Assembly (NCBI GenBank): GCA_023078685.1
Contig: JALGAS010000008.1
Span: forward strand, 3,410,001-3,474,000
Length of the DNA: 64,000 bases
DNA from: Neopestalotiopsis rosae
Lineage: Eukaryota > Ascomycota > Sordariomycetes > Amphisphaeriales > Sporocadaceae
Direction: 5' to 3'
Part shown: positions 47,074 through 58,691 of the stretch, in pieces
Layout: each line of letters starts with the position of its first letter
Position numbering within the stretch: the stretch's first letter is position 1
Notes under the pieces: model-generated
What the model saw: only the letters and a program-made list of their open reading frames with translations
Database searches by the model: none
Told to the model about the DNA's origin: nothing
Position numbers and translations under genes: made by a program

Positions 47074-50000
47074 ATGCGTCCCAGGTTGAGCTTCGAGAGG
47101 CTCAGCTTCGATACCTCCACCGAACGAGGAGATGGCGACAGCTCGACCGACTACGATAGCTATGAAGATCTTCCCAGAGTGACATCGATAATTACAGACA
47201 TCGACAGAGAAGAGATTGAAAGAATAGCCAACACCTTGTCATGGCGCGAGTCGGTAGCTGTCGATACCAGTCTGCGAAGGATCTCAACCTTAGGAACCCA
47301 CGACCACAGACTAGAGCCGTCCAACAGAGACTTTGATCATGGAAGATGGCTTCGACGTACCATACAAGAGTTGCAATCTCAGGGAGTCTCGCTCAAGAAG
47401 ACGGGCATTGCATACTCCAACCTAAAAGTGTCGGGTACTGCCCCCGCCTTGCAACTCCAAGATACCGTTAGTAGTATGCTTGACGCGCCCTTCCGACCTG
47501 AGACATGGGCATTTGGCAAGAAGGAGCATACACAGATTCTACATAACTTTGATGGACTAGTTGAGAGCGGAGAACTTCTCATCGTCCTTGGTCGTCCGGG
47601 TAGTGGTTGTTCTACTCTCCTCAAGTCCATGACGGGACAGCTCTATGGTCTTTCGGTAGACGAAGGTTCGACCATTAGCTACAATGGCATCTCTCAGAAA
47701 GTCATGATGAAGGAGTTCAAGGGCGAAACTCCATATAACCAAGAGGTTGACAAGCATTTTCCGCATTTGACTGTTGGTCAGACAATGGAATTTGCAGCGT
47801 CGGCCAGGATGCCGTCTAATGGTCGTGGCGACATGACGCGAGAGGAGCGAGCCAAGGTTCTGGCTCAAGTCGTGATGGCTGTCTGCGGATTGAGCCACAC
47901 TTACAACACAAAAGTTGGCAATGACTTTGTTCGTGGTGTGTCGGGCGGTGAGCGTAAGCGTGTCAGTATTGCCGAGATGATCTTGGCGGGATCCCCTCTG
48001 TGTGCATGGGATAACAGGTATGTACACCCTTCAACATCTTACCATGGTACAAATTTCTGACAGCAAATAGTACTCGAGGTCTCGATGCCGCCACGGCATT
48101 GAAGTTTGTGGAAACATTGCGGCTCACTGCCGACTTGACTGACACCACCGGCGCCGTTGCCATTTATCAGGCAAGCCAGGCCATCTACGACCTCTTTGAC
48201 AAAGCCACGGTTCTCTATGAAGGACGACAAATCTACTTTGGTCCCGCCAGTCATGCAAGGACCTACTTTGAAAACCAAGGATGGCACTGTCCACCCCGTC
48301 AGACCACTGGTGATTTTCTCACTGCTGTCACGAACCCTTCCGAGAGGAGGGCACGGCCTGGCATGGAGAATCAGGTACCACGAACAGCAGAAGAGTTTGA
48401 ACACTACTGGCGCCATTCGGCCGAGTACTTGCACCTGCACAAGGAACTCCAGCAGTACCATATCAGACATCCTATGGCAGAGAACAGCGAAAGCTTAGCA
48501 ATTCTTCGCCAGCAAAAAGTTGCCAGCCAAGCCAAATTCGTCCGCGAAAAATCTCCATATATGCTTAGTATTCCCATGCAGATCCGACTCAACACCAAGC
48601 GAGCATATCAGCGGCTCTGGGGTGACCGAGCTGCCATTACCACCACAATGGTTTCTCACTCCATCGTCTCCCTCATTACAGGATCAGTCTTTTACGGCAC
48701 ACCAGACTCGTCCGCAGGCTTCTTAGCAAAAGCTTCTGCGCTGTTTGTAGCTGTCCTCATCAATGGTCTGACCAGTCTTGCCGAGATTCCCAGCATGTAC
48801 GCTCAGCGGCCGATTGTGGAGAAGCAAGTGTCGTATGCCTTTTATCACCCTTCCACAGAGGCAATAGCTGGCATCGTTTCGGATATTCCCATCAAATTCG
48901 TCATGGCAGTTATATTCAATATCATCTTCTACTTCATGGTTGGTTTGCGTCGCACGCCAGGTCAATTCTTTCTATTCTTCCTTATTACATACATTGCCAC
49001 CTTTGCCATGTCGGGTATTTTCAGGACCATGGGTGCCGTTACCAAGACTGCTGCACAGGCTCTGTCCATTTCAGGTGTCCTGATCCTGATGCTCGTCATC
49101 TACACTGGCTTCACCATTTCCGTGCCCCTCATGCACCCGTGGTTTTCATGGCTCCGCTTCATCAACCCGCTCTTCTGGGCCTTTGAGATGCTCATGGCCA
49201 ATGAGTTCCACGGCGGTGAGTTTGCATGCGCCAGCTTCGTCCCTGCGACTGGCCGGATCGGAGACTCCTTCATCTGCTCCGTTGTTGGTGCCGTGCCCGG
49301 ACGGGAGACGATTAGCGGGGATGCCTTTATTGCTGCAAACTACCAATACCACTGGTCTCACGTCTGGCGTAATTTCGGTATCCTCGTCGCCTTCCTCATT
49401 GTCTTTATGCTCATCTATTTTGTCGCTTCTGAACTCAACAGCTCCACCTCCATCACTGCCGAGGCTCTCGTCTTTCGCAGGGGCCACGTTCCCGCCCATC
49501 TGCTCCAGGGCAAGAAGGCGGGCTTCGATGAGGAGATGATGCCTGTCTCCGGAGCCAAGAATGAAGACTACAGTAGCGGTGGAGACATGAGAGCAATTGA
49601 ACCACAAAGAGATGTCTTTACCTGGCAGGACGTCGTCTACGATATTGAGATCAAGGGCGAACCCCGACGGCTCCTGGACCACGTCTCGGGATGGGTCAAG
49701 CCCGGCACCCTCACTGCGCTCATGGGCGTCAGCGGTGCTGGCAAGACCACGCTGCTCGATGTCCTGGCGCAGAGAACCACCATGGGCGTCATCACTGGCG
49801 GCATGTTTGTCAATGGCAAGCCCCTGGATACTGGGTTCCAGCGCAGCACTGGTTACGTCCAGCAGCAGGATCTCCATCTCGAGACTGCTACCGTGCGTGA
49901 GAGTTTGCGCTTTAGCGCCATGCTGCGACAGCCCAAGTCGGTTAGCAAACAGGAAAAATATGAGTACGTGGAAGAAGTCATCAAGCTTCTCAATATGCAG

Positions 50001-51530
50001 TCGTTTGCCAACGCCGTTGTCGGCGTCCCCGGTGAGGGTCTGAACGTCGAACAGCGCAAACTTCTTACCATTGGTGTCGAGTTGGCTGCCAAGCCCAAGC
50101 TACTTCTCTTCCTCGACGAGCCGACCAGTGGTCTCGATTCGCAGAGTTCATGGGCTATCGTGGCCTTCCTACGCAAGCTTGCCGACGCTGGTCAAGCCGT
50201 CTTGTGTACTGTGCATCAACCGAGCGCTCTCTTGTTCCAGCAGTTTGATCGTCTGCTCTTCTTGGCTAAGGGCGGAAAGACTGTCTATTTTGGCGAGATC
50301 GGATCTAACTCGAGGACACTCTTGGACTACTTTGAAGCCAACGGCGCCAGGCCGTGCGATGACGACGAAAACCCTGCCGAGTACATGCTTGACATTGTAA
50401 ACAACTCGTGGGACGCCCGCGGTAACGACTGGCATACTGCATGGAAGGAGAGCCCCGAGAGCCACGCAGTTCAGCGCGAGGTTGGCAGGATTCACACCGA
50501 GAAGCAGAGCGTCCCCCTTGCCGGCTCATCTGGCAGCGATGCCAATTCCGAGTTCGCCATGCCCTTTTCTACACAATTCGCCGAGGTCACGACGCGGGTG
50601 TTTCAGCAGTACTGGAGGACGCCCAGCTATATTGTTGCCAAAATGTCACTTGCCATTGCTGCCGGCCTCTTCATCGGCTTCTCCTTTTGGCGCGCCAACA
50701 CGAGCTTGGCGGGCATGCAGAGCGTCATCTTCTCGGCCTTTATGCTCACCACCACCTTCAACTCGGTCGTGCAGGCCATCCAGCCCATGTTTGTCACGCA
50801 GCGCTCCCTCTACGAGGTCCGCGAGCGCCCGTCCAAGGCCTACTCGTGGCAGGTCTTCATGTTTGCCAATATCCTCGTCGAGATCCCCTATGCTATCTGC
50901 ATGGGCATTCTAGCCTATGCGTGCTTCTCGTATCCCATTTTCGGGATCCAGGACTCGGAGCGACAAGGCCTGACCCTGCTCTACTGCATCCAGCTCTTCA
51001 TGTTTGCGTCCACGTTTGCCCAAATGACGGTTGCCGCGCTGCGCGACGCCCAGACCGCCGGCGCCATTGTCACGCTGCTCGTCATGATGAGTCTCGTGTT
51101 CTGCGGCGCCCTCCAGGCCCCCTCAGCTCTGCCGGGCTTCTGGATCTTCATGTGGCGCGTGTCGCCCTTTACCTACTGGATCGACGGCATGATATCCACG
51201 CAGCTGCACGAGCACGCCGTAGTGTGCACGGCCGACGAGACGTCCGTCTTTGACCCGCCCGCGGGCCAGAGCTGCGGCGACTACCTGGGCGGCTGGCTGG
51301 CCACTAACCCGGGCGGCCAGCTGCAGAACCCCGACGCCACGGCCGGCTGCGCCTACTGCTCCATCTCCGTGGCCGATCAGTTCCTCGCGGGCAACCGCAT
51401 GTCGTGGGATCACCGCTGGCGCAACTTTGGCATCCTTTGGGCCTACATGATTTTCAACATCTTCATTGCCGTTTCGACCTACTGGGCGTTCCGGGTCAAG
51501 GTTTGGAAGAGGAAGAGCAAGAAGGCTTGA
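47074..51530 (+). CDS. Full-length PDR-type ABC transporter (ABCG)
   Basis: Exons 47074-48017 and 48071-51530, 4404 nt, or 1467 residues, the usual size. The order is NBD1-TMD1-NBD2-TMD2. NBD1 has the degenerate fungal Walker [12 protein letters not shown] and an intact signature VSGGERKR; the intron falls inside its Walker B/D-loop (WDN|STRGLD). NBD2 has an intact Walker [10 protein letters not shown], a degenerate signature [15 protein letters not shown] and Walker [15 protein letters not shown]. This asymmetry is normal for the PDR family. A Cys-containing extracellular loop (SFICSVVGA; then CGDYLGG...CAYC) precedes the last membrane segments. It should export xenobiotics or metabolites at the plasma membrane. 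Its only possible partners nearby are the SDR and terpene genes. Confidence 0.93.
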
Positions 51531-52531
51531 GGGGCGGGGGATAATGCATCGTTCAATTGTCGATATGGAAGCGTGATGATGAATTGTTTATAGATTTGAA
51601 TATTGGATATGTACTGGAAATGAAGTCACGATGTTACGCTCAATAGATATTTACTTTGTAAATGTATTGTTTTTCAGAAGAACGAACTGATCGCTGTTCA
51701 AAATGACATGACAGAAGGCATCAATTCTGCTGTCTTTGCATTTGTGTTGGGTAGCTAAAGGGAACAACAATAGTAATGCCTGATCCAGTGGCAAACTGCC
51801 GCTTCCATTCGACCGATGGAATTTTATCGTGGACAGGGGTTTTAGTGGACAAGACCTAGAGCACGATTTCACTGAAAGCTATACTCAGCACATCCTTCCA
51901 AGAGATGCAACATTAATGTGATAGAGAACAAGAGTCAAAATAAACATAGCAAAAACATGATATTCAGATAGAGCTCTTTCGAGGAAATGAACAGTTCAAA
52001 TAAATGGCAGCAAAACTTGGGCGTGAAGGGTTTCAAAAAAGATTCTGCTTTTCGAATCCTCAAAGTTGCATTCTCCAGCGGGTCGCCAACAGGGGTCAGA
52101 AGCTTTATTTAATATACTGCAGACGCGCGCCATAAACTTGGGGAAGATTGGAGCCGGTTCTACGGAATACGGTCCGTGGGCACGTTGAAGCGCGCGGTGC
52201 TAATGGCAGTTCGAGATGCGGAGACGGAGGGAAGACACCCAAGAACTACGACCCAATTGGGACATGCTCAGAGTATAGTGCCGGGCCCTGACGGATTCCG
52301 CCAATCGGCATCACGCCCTCGCCTTGGAGGTCTTGGGACTGCGGGTATGCAATGCCCGCAATCATTGAGGGTAAAAGGGCAGACCTGGATCCGTGATTTA
52401 ATACACAAAACGACATTTAAAGACTTGCCAGTGTCCCGCCGCCGCCGCCTCCGGTGTCGTCGAGAAACATGTAGACCGTCGTAGATCGCCCAGGAAAACC
52501 AAAAAGATTGCTGGAAACCTGTTGCTTCAAT
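51531..52531. other. Intergenic, ABC transporter to GDSL esterase
   Basis: One kilobase with 3' flank and promoter sequence. No gene was recognised. Confidence 0.4.
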
Positions 52532-53511
52532 ATGGCCTCGAAAATTCTGACTCTGGCCATGGCCACACTGGCGGCTGCCTTCCCGAGACCGTTACCACCA
52601 AGAGCCGTTAGCAACGTCTCCGCCAGCGGAACCCAGTACTTCATCACCTTTGGCGACTCCTACTCGCAGACCGGCTTTGACATCAACGGCACGCACCCGT
52701 CGGCCGCCAACCCGCTGGGCAACCCCGCCCTGCCGGGCTACACCGCCAGCGGCGGCCTCGACTGGGTCGGGTTCGAGGTGACAAAGTACAACGCCTCGCT
52801 GCTGCTCTCGTACAACCTGGCCTACGGCGGCGCGACCACGGACGCCAGCCTCGTGACCCCCTACGCCGACACGGTGCTCAGCTTTGTGGACCAGGTGGGC
52901 GAGTTCTCGGCCAGCCTGGCGGCCAAGCCCGACTGGGCGCCCTGGACCGCCAGTGACACCCTCGTGGGCGTCTGGATGGGCGTCAATGACGTTGGCAACA
53001 CTTTCTGGCTGAGCAACATGACCGACGTGCTCGATGCTGTTACCACGCGCTACATTGAGCAGCTGCAGGTGACGTATGACGCTGGCGCGAGGAACTTTGT
53101 CGTGTTGACCGTGCCTCGTAAGTTGAGCCTGGAGAAAACCGTTTCTTCAAAACGAATAACTGACATTATGATCCAGCCATTGACCAGACGCCTCTCATGC
53201 TCGAGAACGATGCATCTTCCGAGGCATCTCTCGTCAGCGCCATCTCCACCTACAACGACTTTGTGTCCAGCAAGCTCGACACCTTCAAGTCCGCCAACAG
53301 CGATGTGACCACCTGGATCGTGGACACCTCGGCGCCCTTTTACGAGGCCATCAACAACCCGACGGCCTACGGGGCCCCCAACGCCACCTGCTTCAACGCC
53401 GATGGAACGAGCTGCTTGTGGTTCAACAATTACCACCCCGGCATTGCCATCCAGGGACTGGTTGCGGAGGCGGTTGCGCAGACTGTTGGTGCGCCATTCT
53501 TCACTGCATAA
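52532..53511 (+). CDS. Secreted GDSL esterase (CE16-like acetylesterase)
   Basis: Exons 52532-53117 and 53177-53511, 921 nt, or 306 residues. The start gives a signal peptide (MASKILTLAMATLAAAFP). Block I of the SGNH/GDSL fold is FGDSYSQTGF (Ser43); the Gly block is NLAYGGATTD; the Asn block is WMGVNDVGNTF. The final block WFNNYHPG holds the catalytic His, with Asn at the site where many SGNH enzymes have Asp, a form also seen in fungal CE16-type enzymes. The intron sits in TVP|PIDQTPLM. Several N-glycosylation sites are present. It is expected to remove acetyl groups from plant or cell-wall oligosaccharides outside the cell; substrate specificity is inferred from family. Confidence 0.85.
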
Positions 53512-53672
53512 AAAAGTCGAGCATTGAAATGTATATATCATATAAGGTCACTTGGACAACCTGATTGACTTGTAAAATTTGCTGAAATTATAAAAAGAGA
53601 TTCTAACACCTGCACGCTATGATGTGCTGTATATTGATTGAGAGGCTCGTGCCCATGTCTCATTCAGACTCT

Positions 53673-54258
53673 TCAAGCCTGCAGAGTAAAGTCCTGGGGA
53701 CCAGTGTAGGAAGTCGACGTGTCCAGTGGGCTGTCGCCCGTGGAGACGTATTGCACAACACCAGCGTCGCTAGTATAGGTCCGAGTGACCGCTTCGGTGA
53801 CATTGGACAACTTTTGAGTAACGTCGAGCTTGATGGCAAAGTCTTCGACCTGGCTAAAGTTGAACGTCAGGCCAGAGTCATCTTCACCGCATTTGCCGGA
53901 GATGGGGAGGAAGGTGGGCGCGCTCGAGAGCACGCCGTTGCCGACTCCGCCGCAGTTGACGGGGTCCGCGCTTCCGATCTGGACGTCGAGGCTGACACTA
54001 TCTTCACGCGTTAGTATGCAAACTGCATCTCGACAAAGCAGTGACCTCGGAATGAGAGCTTGCATTTGTACGCTGGAGTGTGCTGCTTGGTATGCTTTAT
54101 GAGAGGGTTAGTCCTCGATTACCCTGTTTTTGATGAGTGTGCATGTGGTGTGACTCACCAGCAAAGTCCGTGACTTGCCAAATATCGTCTCTCCCAGTGA
54201 CCGGGGCGGCCTGACCGAGGGCGGTCAAAGATGCCAGAATAAATGTCAATGACTGCAT
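53673..54258 (-). CDS. Small secreted protein, unrecognised family
   Basis: Exons 54258-54159, 54094-54046 and 53997-53673, 474 nt, or 157 residues. A signal peptide (MQSLTFILASLTALGQAA) leads into a short linker and a beta-rich domain with few Cys (VNCGGVGNG, GKCGEDD). The second intron is 48 nt without an in-frame stop, so retention would add 16 residues in frame; an ACTAAC branch site 10 nt before the acceptor supports splicing. The gene is convergent with the GDSL esterase, only 161 bp away. Small size and secretion allow an effector or wall-protein role, but nothing in the sequence shows a function. Confidence 0.65.
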
Positions 54259-55370
54259 CTTGTTTTGATAGGTCGAGTGGATTAAATAGTTTTAAATAGG
54301 AAATTTGAAGTGATGGTGTTGAATACCGAATGCGCTGTATTTGCTTGAACGAGTATTACGAAACAATGGGCTCAGGAACATTTTTATAAACACATTGTAG
54401 TGGGCGTTCCAGCCATGAGTGTCATACATAGCAGCGGAACAAGGTGATCGACATCGGAAGGATCCAAGGCGATCTCACGTAGTATAGGCATTGTCGAATG
54501 GAGTAGCATGCTTATGTCACTCTACGACTGAAAAGTTACAGCCGCCTTTGTGCTCAACCAATTAGCGGAGACGACCACAAACCCGCTTGCGTATTCAGGG
54601 TCCAACAGTAAGACAAGACCTAGTCAGAGGGTGCCAAAAAGGGTAAACGCTCTATTGAGGGACTCGAGGCGATGCCCATGTGTCGCCTTGTATTATGTGC
54701 CGCTGGAGTAGAGCTCCGAGGTAAAGCAGAACGTTGGCAGAACGTTGACAAATAGAGTTCTTTTCCTGTCAAACCAAGCTTGCGCGTTCCGTACCCCTGA
54801 GCTGAGGGCGCACTTAAGAGAGCTTGTTCTAGCCGTGCCACTGCTGACGATTTTTACGCACCCAGAAGACAAAGTTGTGCATTTTTGAATTATAGAACCA
54901 ACCAGTCCCTTCAGGATTAATTGAACGTCTCGAATTCCTGTTTTGCACCGATGAATATTCCATGAGGATTACAAACCTCAGTCATGACAAAACATGGCTC
55001 TTGTTCGGGCTCTCGTCAAGCGCGAGCTGGATTGCAATCGCGCTTTGTGGCTTACAAACACCCCGCTTTTGCATCCCATTTTACGCCAGCGGCCTTCTCA
55101 TTGGCTGAAAATGACTATGCGAGGCCTGCATGGACTCCTCAGACGACTTGTGCATCGTATGAATGCTCGGTTAGATAGCAATTGGAACAAGATATATAAG
55201 AGTGGTAGATGGCATTCCGTCTGGATATTGAAAAGAGAAGAGACAAGCAAAAACAACTTCACATTCAAGAAAGATAATCAATCAACTGCGTCAACATCAT
55301 CAAGTCAACGCCATACTCAAAGAATTCTCCTCAGATATTCATAGTTGAGCTTGTTGGCATCATCAACAAA
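54259..55370. other. Divergent intergenic, secreted protein and SDR
   Basis: About 1.1 kb. An ATG-started 116-codon frame (54994-55344) lies just before the SDR but has no domain and overlaps its likely leader. It is read as non-coding. Confidence 0.4.
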
Positions 55371-56450
55371 ATGGTTTCCATTGCGGAAATTCGATCGGCG
55401 AACGCCTCGCTCAAGTCGTCGCGCTCGGGGCTGATGGCTGTGGTAACAGGAGCCACATCAGGTATTGGCTATGGTACGTGCTAAGAACCTTATATGCTCT
55501 GAGTTTTTTGCATCGTTGTAACAGGAACCTAACTTTGAGATGCAGGTTTTGTAAAGGCTCTGGCCTCTCAAACAGACAGCTTAAAGATATACCTTGTCGG
55601 CAGGCCGGAAAGACTATCCCAAGTCATTGGCGAACTCGAAACGATCAACCCTTCAGGCGAATACATTGGCATCGAAGTCAATGATCTGACCCTTCTCGCA
55701 GACACTGAGAAAGCCGTAAACAAGATTGTGGAGCAAGAATCCAAAGTCGATCTTCTATTCATGTCCCAGGGATACTTGTCATTTGCCTCGAGAGACGAGT
55801 CCTCAGAAGGCATCGACAAGATCACCTCGATCCGCCATTACAGCCGCACCCTCATCATTCTCAAACTCCTCCCGCTGCTAAACGCCGCCGCCTCGCCGCG
55901 CGTAATCTCGGTACTCGCAGGCAGCAAGGAGGGCGCCATCTTTGAGGACGACCTAGAATTCAAGAACCCCGCGAATTACAGCGTCGGAAAAGTCGGCGAC
56001 GCCACCGCCAGCTACGTCTCCCTGACCCTGGAGCAGATCCAGAAGCAGAACCCCCAGGTCAGCTTTGTGCACGCCTTCCCCGGGCTGACCAAGTCGTCGC
56101 TCTTTCGGCCCGAGAGCTTTGGTCGCGCGCTGAGCTTCTTCATCAACTGGATCGTCATGCCCATTACCAGCCGCTTCCTGTGGCAGTCGGTCGAGGACGC
56201 GGGCGAGCGATTCTTGTATGTCGCATCGACCCCGAAATTCGCTGCTGCGCAAGGGGCTGCGGCTGTGCATGATGGCGATTTGGCAGTTGGGTCGAACGGA
56301 GTCAACGGCAGCGGTGTTTACACCATCAATGAGAAGCAAGAAGGAGTGCACAACAAGACCTTGGACCCGCTAAGGGCCAAGGGCGCCGATGTGAAGATCT
56401 TTGAGCATACCTTGGAGACTATCAAGAAGGTAGTCGGCCGCAGTATATAG
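55371..56450 (+). CDS. Short-chain dehydrogenase/reductase (SDR)
   Basis: Exons 55371-55473 and 55546-56450, 1008 nt, or 335 residues. The cofactor motif is VVTGATSGIGYG (TGxxxGIG), split by the intron at its last Gly. The active-site pair YSVGK (Tyr179, Lys183) fits YxxxK, and the strand RVISVLAGS carries the catalytic Ser. LLFMSQGY replaces the usual NNAG strand. The C-terminal half has a hydrophobic segment (LSFFINWIVMPITSRFLW), suggesting membrane association or a lipophilic substrate. It starts an 8-kb group with a lactonase-like protein and a terpene synthase, so a role in tailoring a terpenoid is possible but unproven. Confidence 0.87.
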
Positions 56451-56896
56451 AGATTATTGATGGAATGATCAGAGTGGGCAAGTGGGTAATGGGTTTTTGG
56501 AGTATTGGCGTTCTAATTGAGCGGGCACCCTTGTAATGTATAATGAGACCGTCGTTTTCATCAAGACTTTACTTTGTCAGCTCAGGACAATCATGTACCT
56601 TTTCTCGCTCGCAGAAGTCTATTTTTCTCTTTCATTCTTTTGTTTTGGGTAATTGAGGATGGGACCTGGTATACTTGCTGCCTGGGTGCTAAGCAGCTGG
56701 ACGTGGGGGCTCTAATGCTCAACGGCCGCCGCAATACCCTCCAGTCAGCAATTAGCGCGCTCAGCCATGATCCAGGACGGCCTTTATGGGCTTTCGGGGC
56801 ATTTTTATAATGGCCGATCTAGATATAAGTGATGATGATAAGTCAGATTATGTTAAAGAGATGAATAGGAAACCATCATTAAACGAATACTGCATC
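56451..56896. other. Intergenic, SDR to lactonase
   Basis: 446 bp. The lactonase frame stays open upstream of the chosen start, with another ATG at 56810, so part of this could be coding. Confidence 0.4.
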
Positions 56897-58138
56897 ATGT
56901 TTAGCTCTATACTTCTTCAAAGCAGTGCACTTTTTGCGCTTGTGCAAGCAGCATGTATTTCGCAGCCACTGACTAATTCAACGACATTGTATGTTGCCCA
57001 CCAAGGCCGGGGAGTCTTGACCTTGAACTTTGATCCGACCAAATCAGCAAATGAGAGTCTTCGAGTCGTCGACGGGACTGAGGCGGGCTATCAGCCGGGG
57101 TGGATATGTAGCCGCGACTCCAACCTCTACTCGGTAGCGAGAACATACTATCCCGACAACTCATCTGTCTCGGGCGCAGTCTTTGGCTTTGATCGTCATG
57201 GAGAGATTCTCTCGAGCATTTCCCAGACTTCTTCAGACGGCGATGGAGGGGTTTTCTGCCAGGTCAATGAGGATGGCTCATTGCTAAGCGTGGCCAACAT
57301 TGATGGCTCGACCGTCTCACTCCATCCTCGTGCACAGGACAGTGGTGTTGTGGGCGCTTCGGCACACGTGTTCAAATTCAACCTCACGCAACCCGGGCCA
57401 GGGTCCAATGATTCTCAGATTCAAAGCAACCCACATCAAGCGGCATTCGGGCCATCGGGACCCTGGGGCCAGTTGATGGTAGTACCGGACCGAGGCGCAG
57501 ATCGTGTCTATGTCTATCGGGTGCGGTCGTCCGGGGATGGGACCGCGGACGTCCAGCTGGCTGAGAACATTACACTCCCCCTGGGTACTGGACCTCGCCA
57601 CGTCATCTTTCAGGAGAGCTCGGGTCTCATGTATCTTGTGAGCGAACTGGACAACACGGTGCGAGTGTTCAGCCTTGATACAAGCGACATGGCTAATGAT
57701 GCATTGAACATTACTCTGCTTCAAACCGCATCAACGCTAGGACCGGGTTCGTCGCGCACCTTGCCCATCAACGAGCACTTGGCGTCTGAGTTGGCATTGT
57801 CCGATGATGGGCGCTTTCTCTACGTCTCGAATCGCGACACGACAACGTATGACAGCGACAACCTGGCTATATTCTCTGTCAACAGTGCACTCTCCCCACA
57901 GCCGTTGGAATGGCTTGGAAGCAACGAGACTCATGGCAAAATTCCTCGTCACTTTTCACTGAGCTCCGACGCGCAAAACCAATGGTTAGCCGTGGCAAAC
58001 CAAGTCTCGAATACGATATTCGTGTTCAAGAGGAACTTAGAGAATGGACTTCTGGAGGGAGTAGTGGGCAATTTAACTTTGGGAGAGTTCGACATAGAGC
58101 TAGAGAATGGCCCCATGGCTGTTGTGTGGGCTCAGTAA
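56897..58138 (+). CDS. Secreted seven-bladed beta-propeller lactonase-like protein
   Basis: A single exon of 413 residues from the ATG at 56897, chosen because it begins a signal peptide (MFSSILLQSSALFALVQAA). An ATG at 56810 would add a charged leader and hide the signal. Propeller blades are visible as repeated phrases such as STTLYVAHQGRGVLTL, SGLMYLVSELDNTVRVF, DDGRFLYVSNRD and QNQWLAVANQVSNTIFVF. This matches the lactonase/6-phosphogluconolactonase-type propeller family (PF10282), which includes fungal muconate lactonizing enzymes. GTGPRHVIF and KIPRHFSLS are the usual active-face Arg-His motifs. Numerous N-glycosylation sites support secretion. Substrate unknown. Confidence 0.85.
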   Translation: MFSSILLQSSALFALVQAACISQPLTNSTTLYVAHQGRGVLTLNFDPTKSANESLRVVDGTEAGYQPGWICSRDSNLYSVARTYYPDNSSVSGAVFGFDRHGEILSSISQTSSDGDGGVFCQVNEDGSLLSVANIDGSTVSLHPRAQDSGVVGASAHVFKFNLTQPGPGSNDSQIQSNPHQAAFGPSGPWGQLMVVPDRGADRVYVYRVRSSGDGTADVQLAENITLPLGTGPRHVIFQESSGLMYLVSELDNTVRVFSLDTSDMANDALNITLLQTASTLGPGSSRTLPINEHLASELALSDDGRFLYVSNRDTTTYDSDNLAIFSVNSALSPQPLEWLGSNETHGKIPRHFSLSSDAQNQWLAVANQVSNTIFVFKRNLENGLLEGVVGNLTLGEFDIELENGPMAVVWAQ

Positions 58139-58691
58139 TACAGAATAGCCCTATGGCTCACTGGAATAAGCCAGCAATGCTCAGCTGACTGAGTCTCCTC
58201 GTAGCAACATTTGTAGTCGACTTTCTACAAAATACATCTATCTTGAAATTGTTTTACCTAGTCGCATCACCTTGGCCTTTATTAACGCGGTGAACGGCGC
58301 GTACAACAGCTGTAACTAGAGCCAAAGAAAGCAGTGCTCGCATTATGGTGGCTATTCGACTGGCAGGAGATCATAAGGGCATCAAGGCCAGCAGCTTCTT
58401 TCGGGCCGTATAGCTTAAAGGTCTTCGTCAGCCATCTCAAACGATGGTTCATCATCGATTTGACGAGTCGCTGTCTTATTACTTCGGCAAGCGCAAGATT
58501 CCTCCCAAGGGCTACGGCAAGCACAGTCCAGCCACGTCACCGTCCCAACTGTCTTCCGCAGGGCTGTATTCTTATGAAGAAATTAATAAAAATAAATTTA
58601 AAAATAGAAAAAGAATATAAGAAAAAGCCTATTTCTTTTTCTTTTTCAAAAAGAGATAAAAATTTATTCAAAGTATTATATAAACTTTTCA
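58139..58691. other. Intergenic with an AT-rich island at its right end
   Basis: 553 bp. The left part is ordinary; from about 58573 it becomes strongly AT-rich. No gene was recognised. Confidence 0.45.
58573..58690. repeat. AT-rich low-complexity island
   Basis: The 100 bases 58581-58680 contain 13 G or C. The sequence is mostly A/T runs, with GAAAAAG (58621-58627) and CTTTTTC (58641-58647) able to pair. It abuts the end of a broken ORF and stands out from the surrounding roughly half-GC DNA. Confidence 0.75.

Noticed and set aside
50441..51253. A 270-codon frame inside the ABC transporter
   Set aside because: Out-of-frame reading of NBD2-TMD2 coding sequence; His/Arg/Leu-rich with no family motif.
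54994..55344. A 116-codon ATG-started frame before the SDR
   Set aside because: No domain and it overlaps the probable leader of the SDR transcript.
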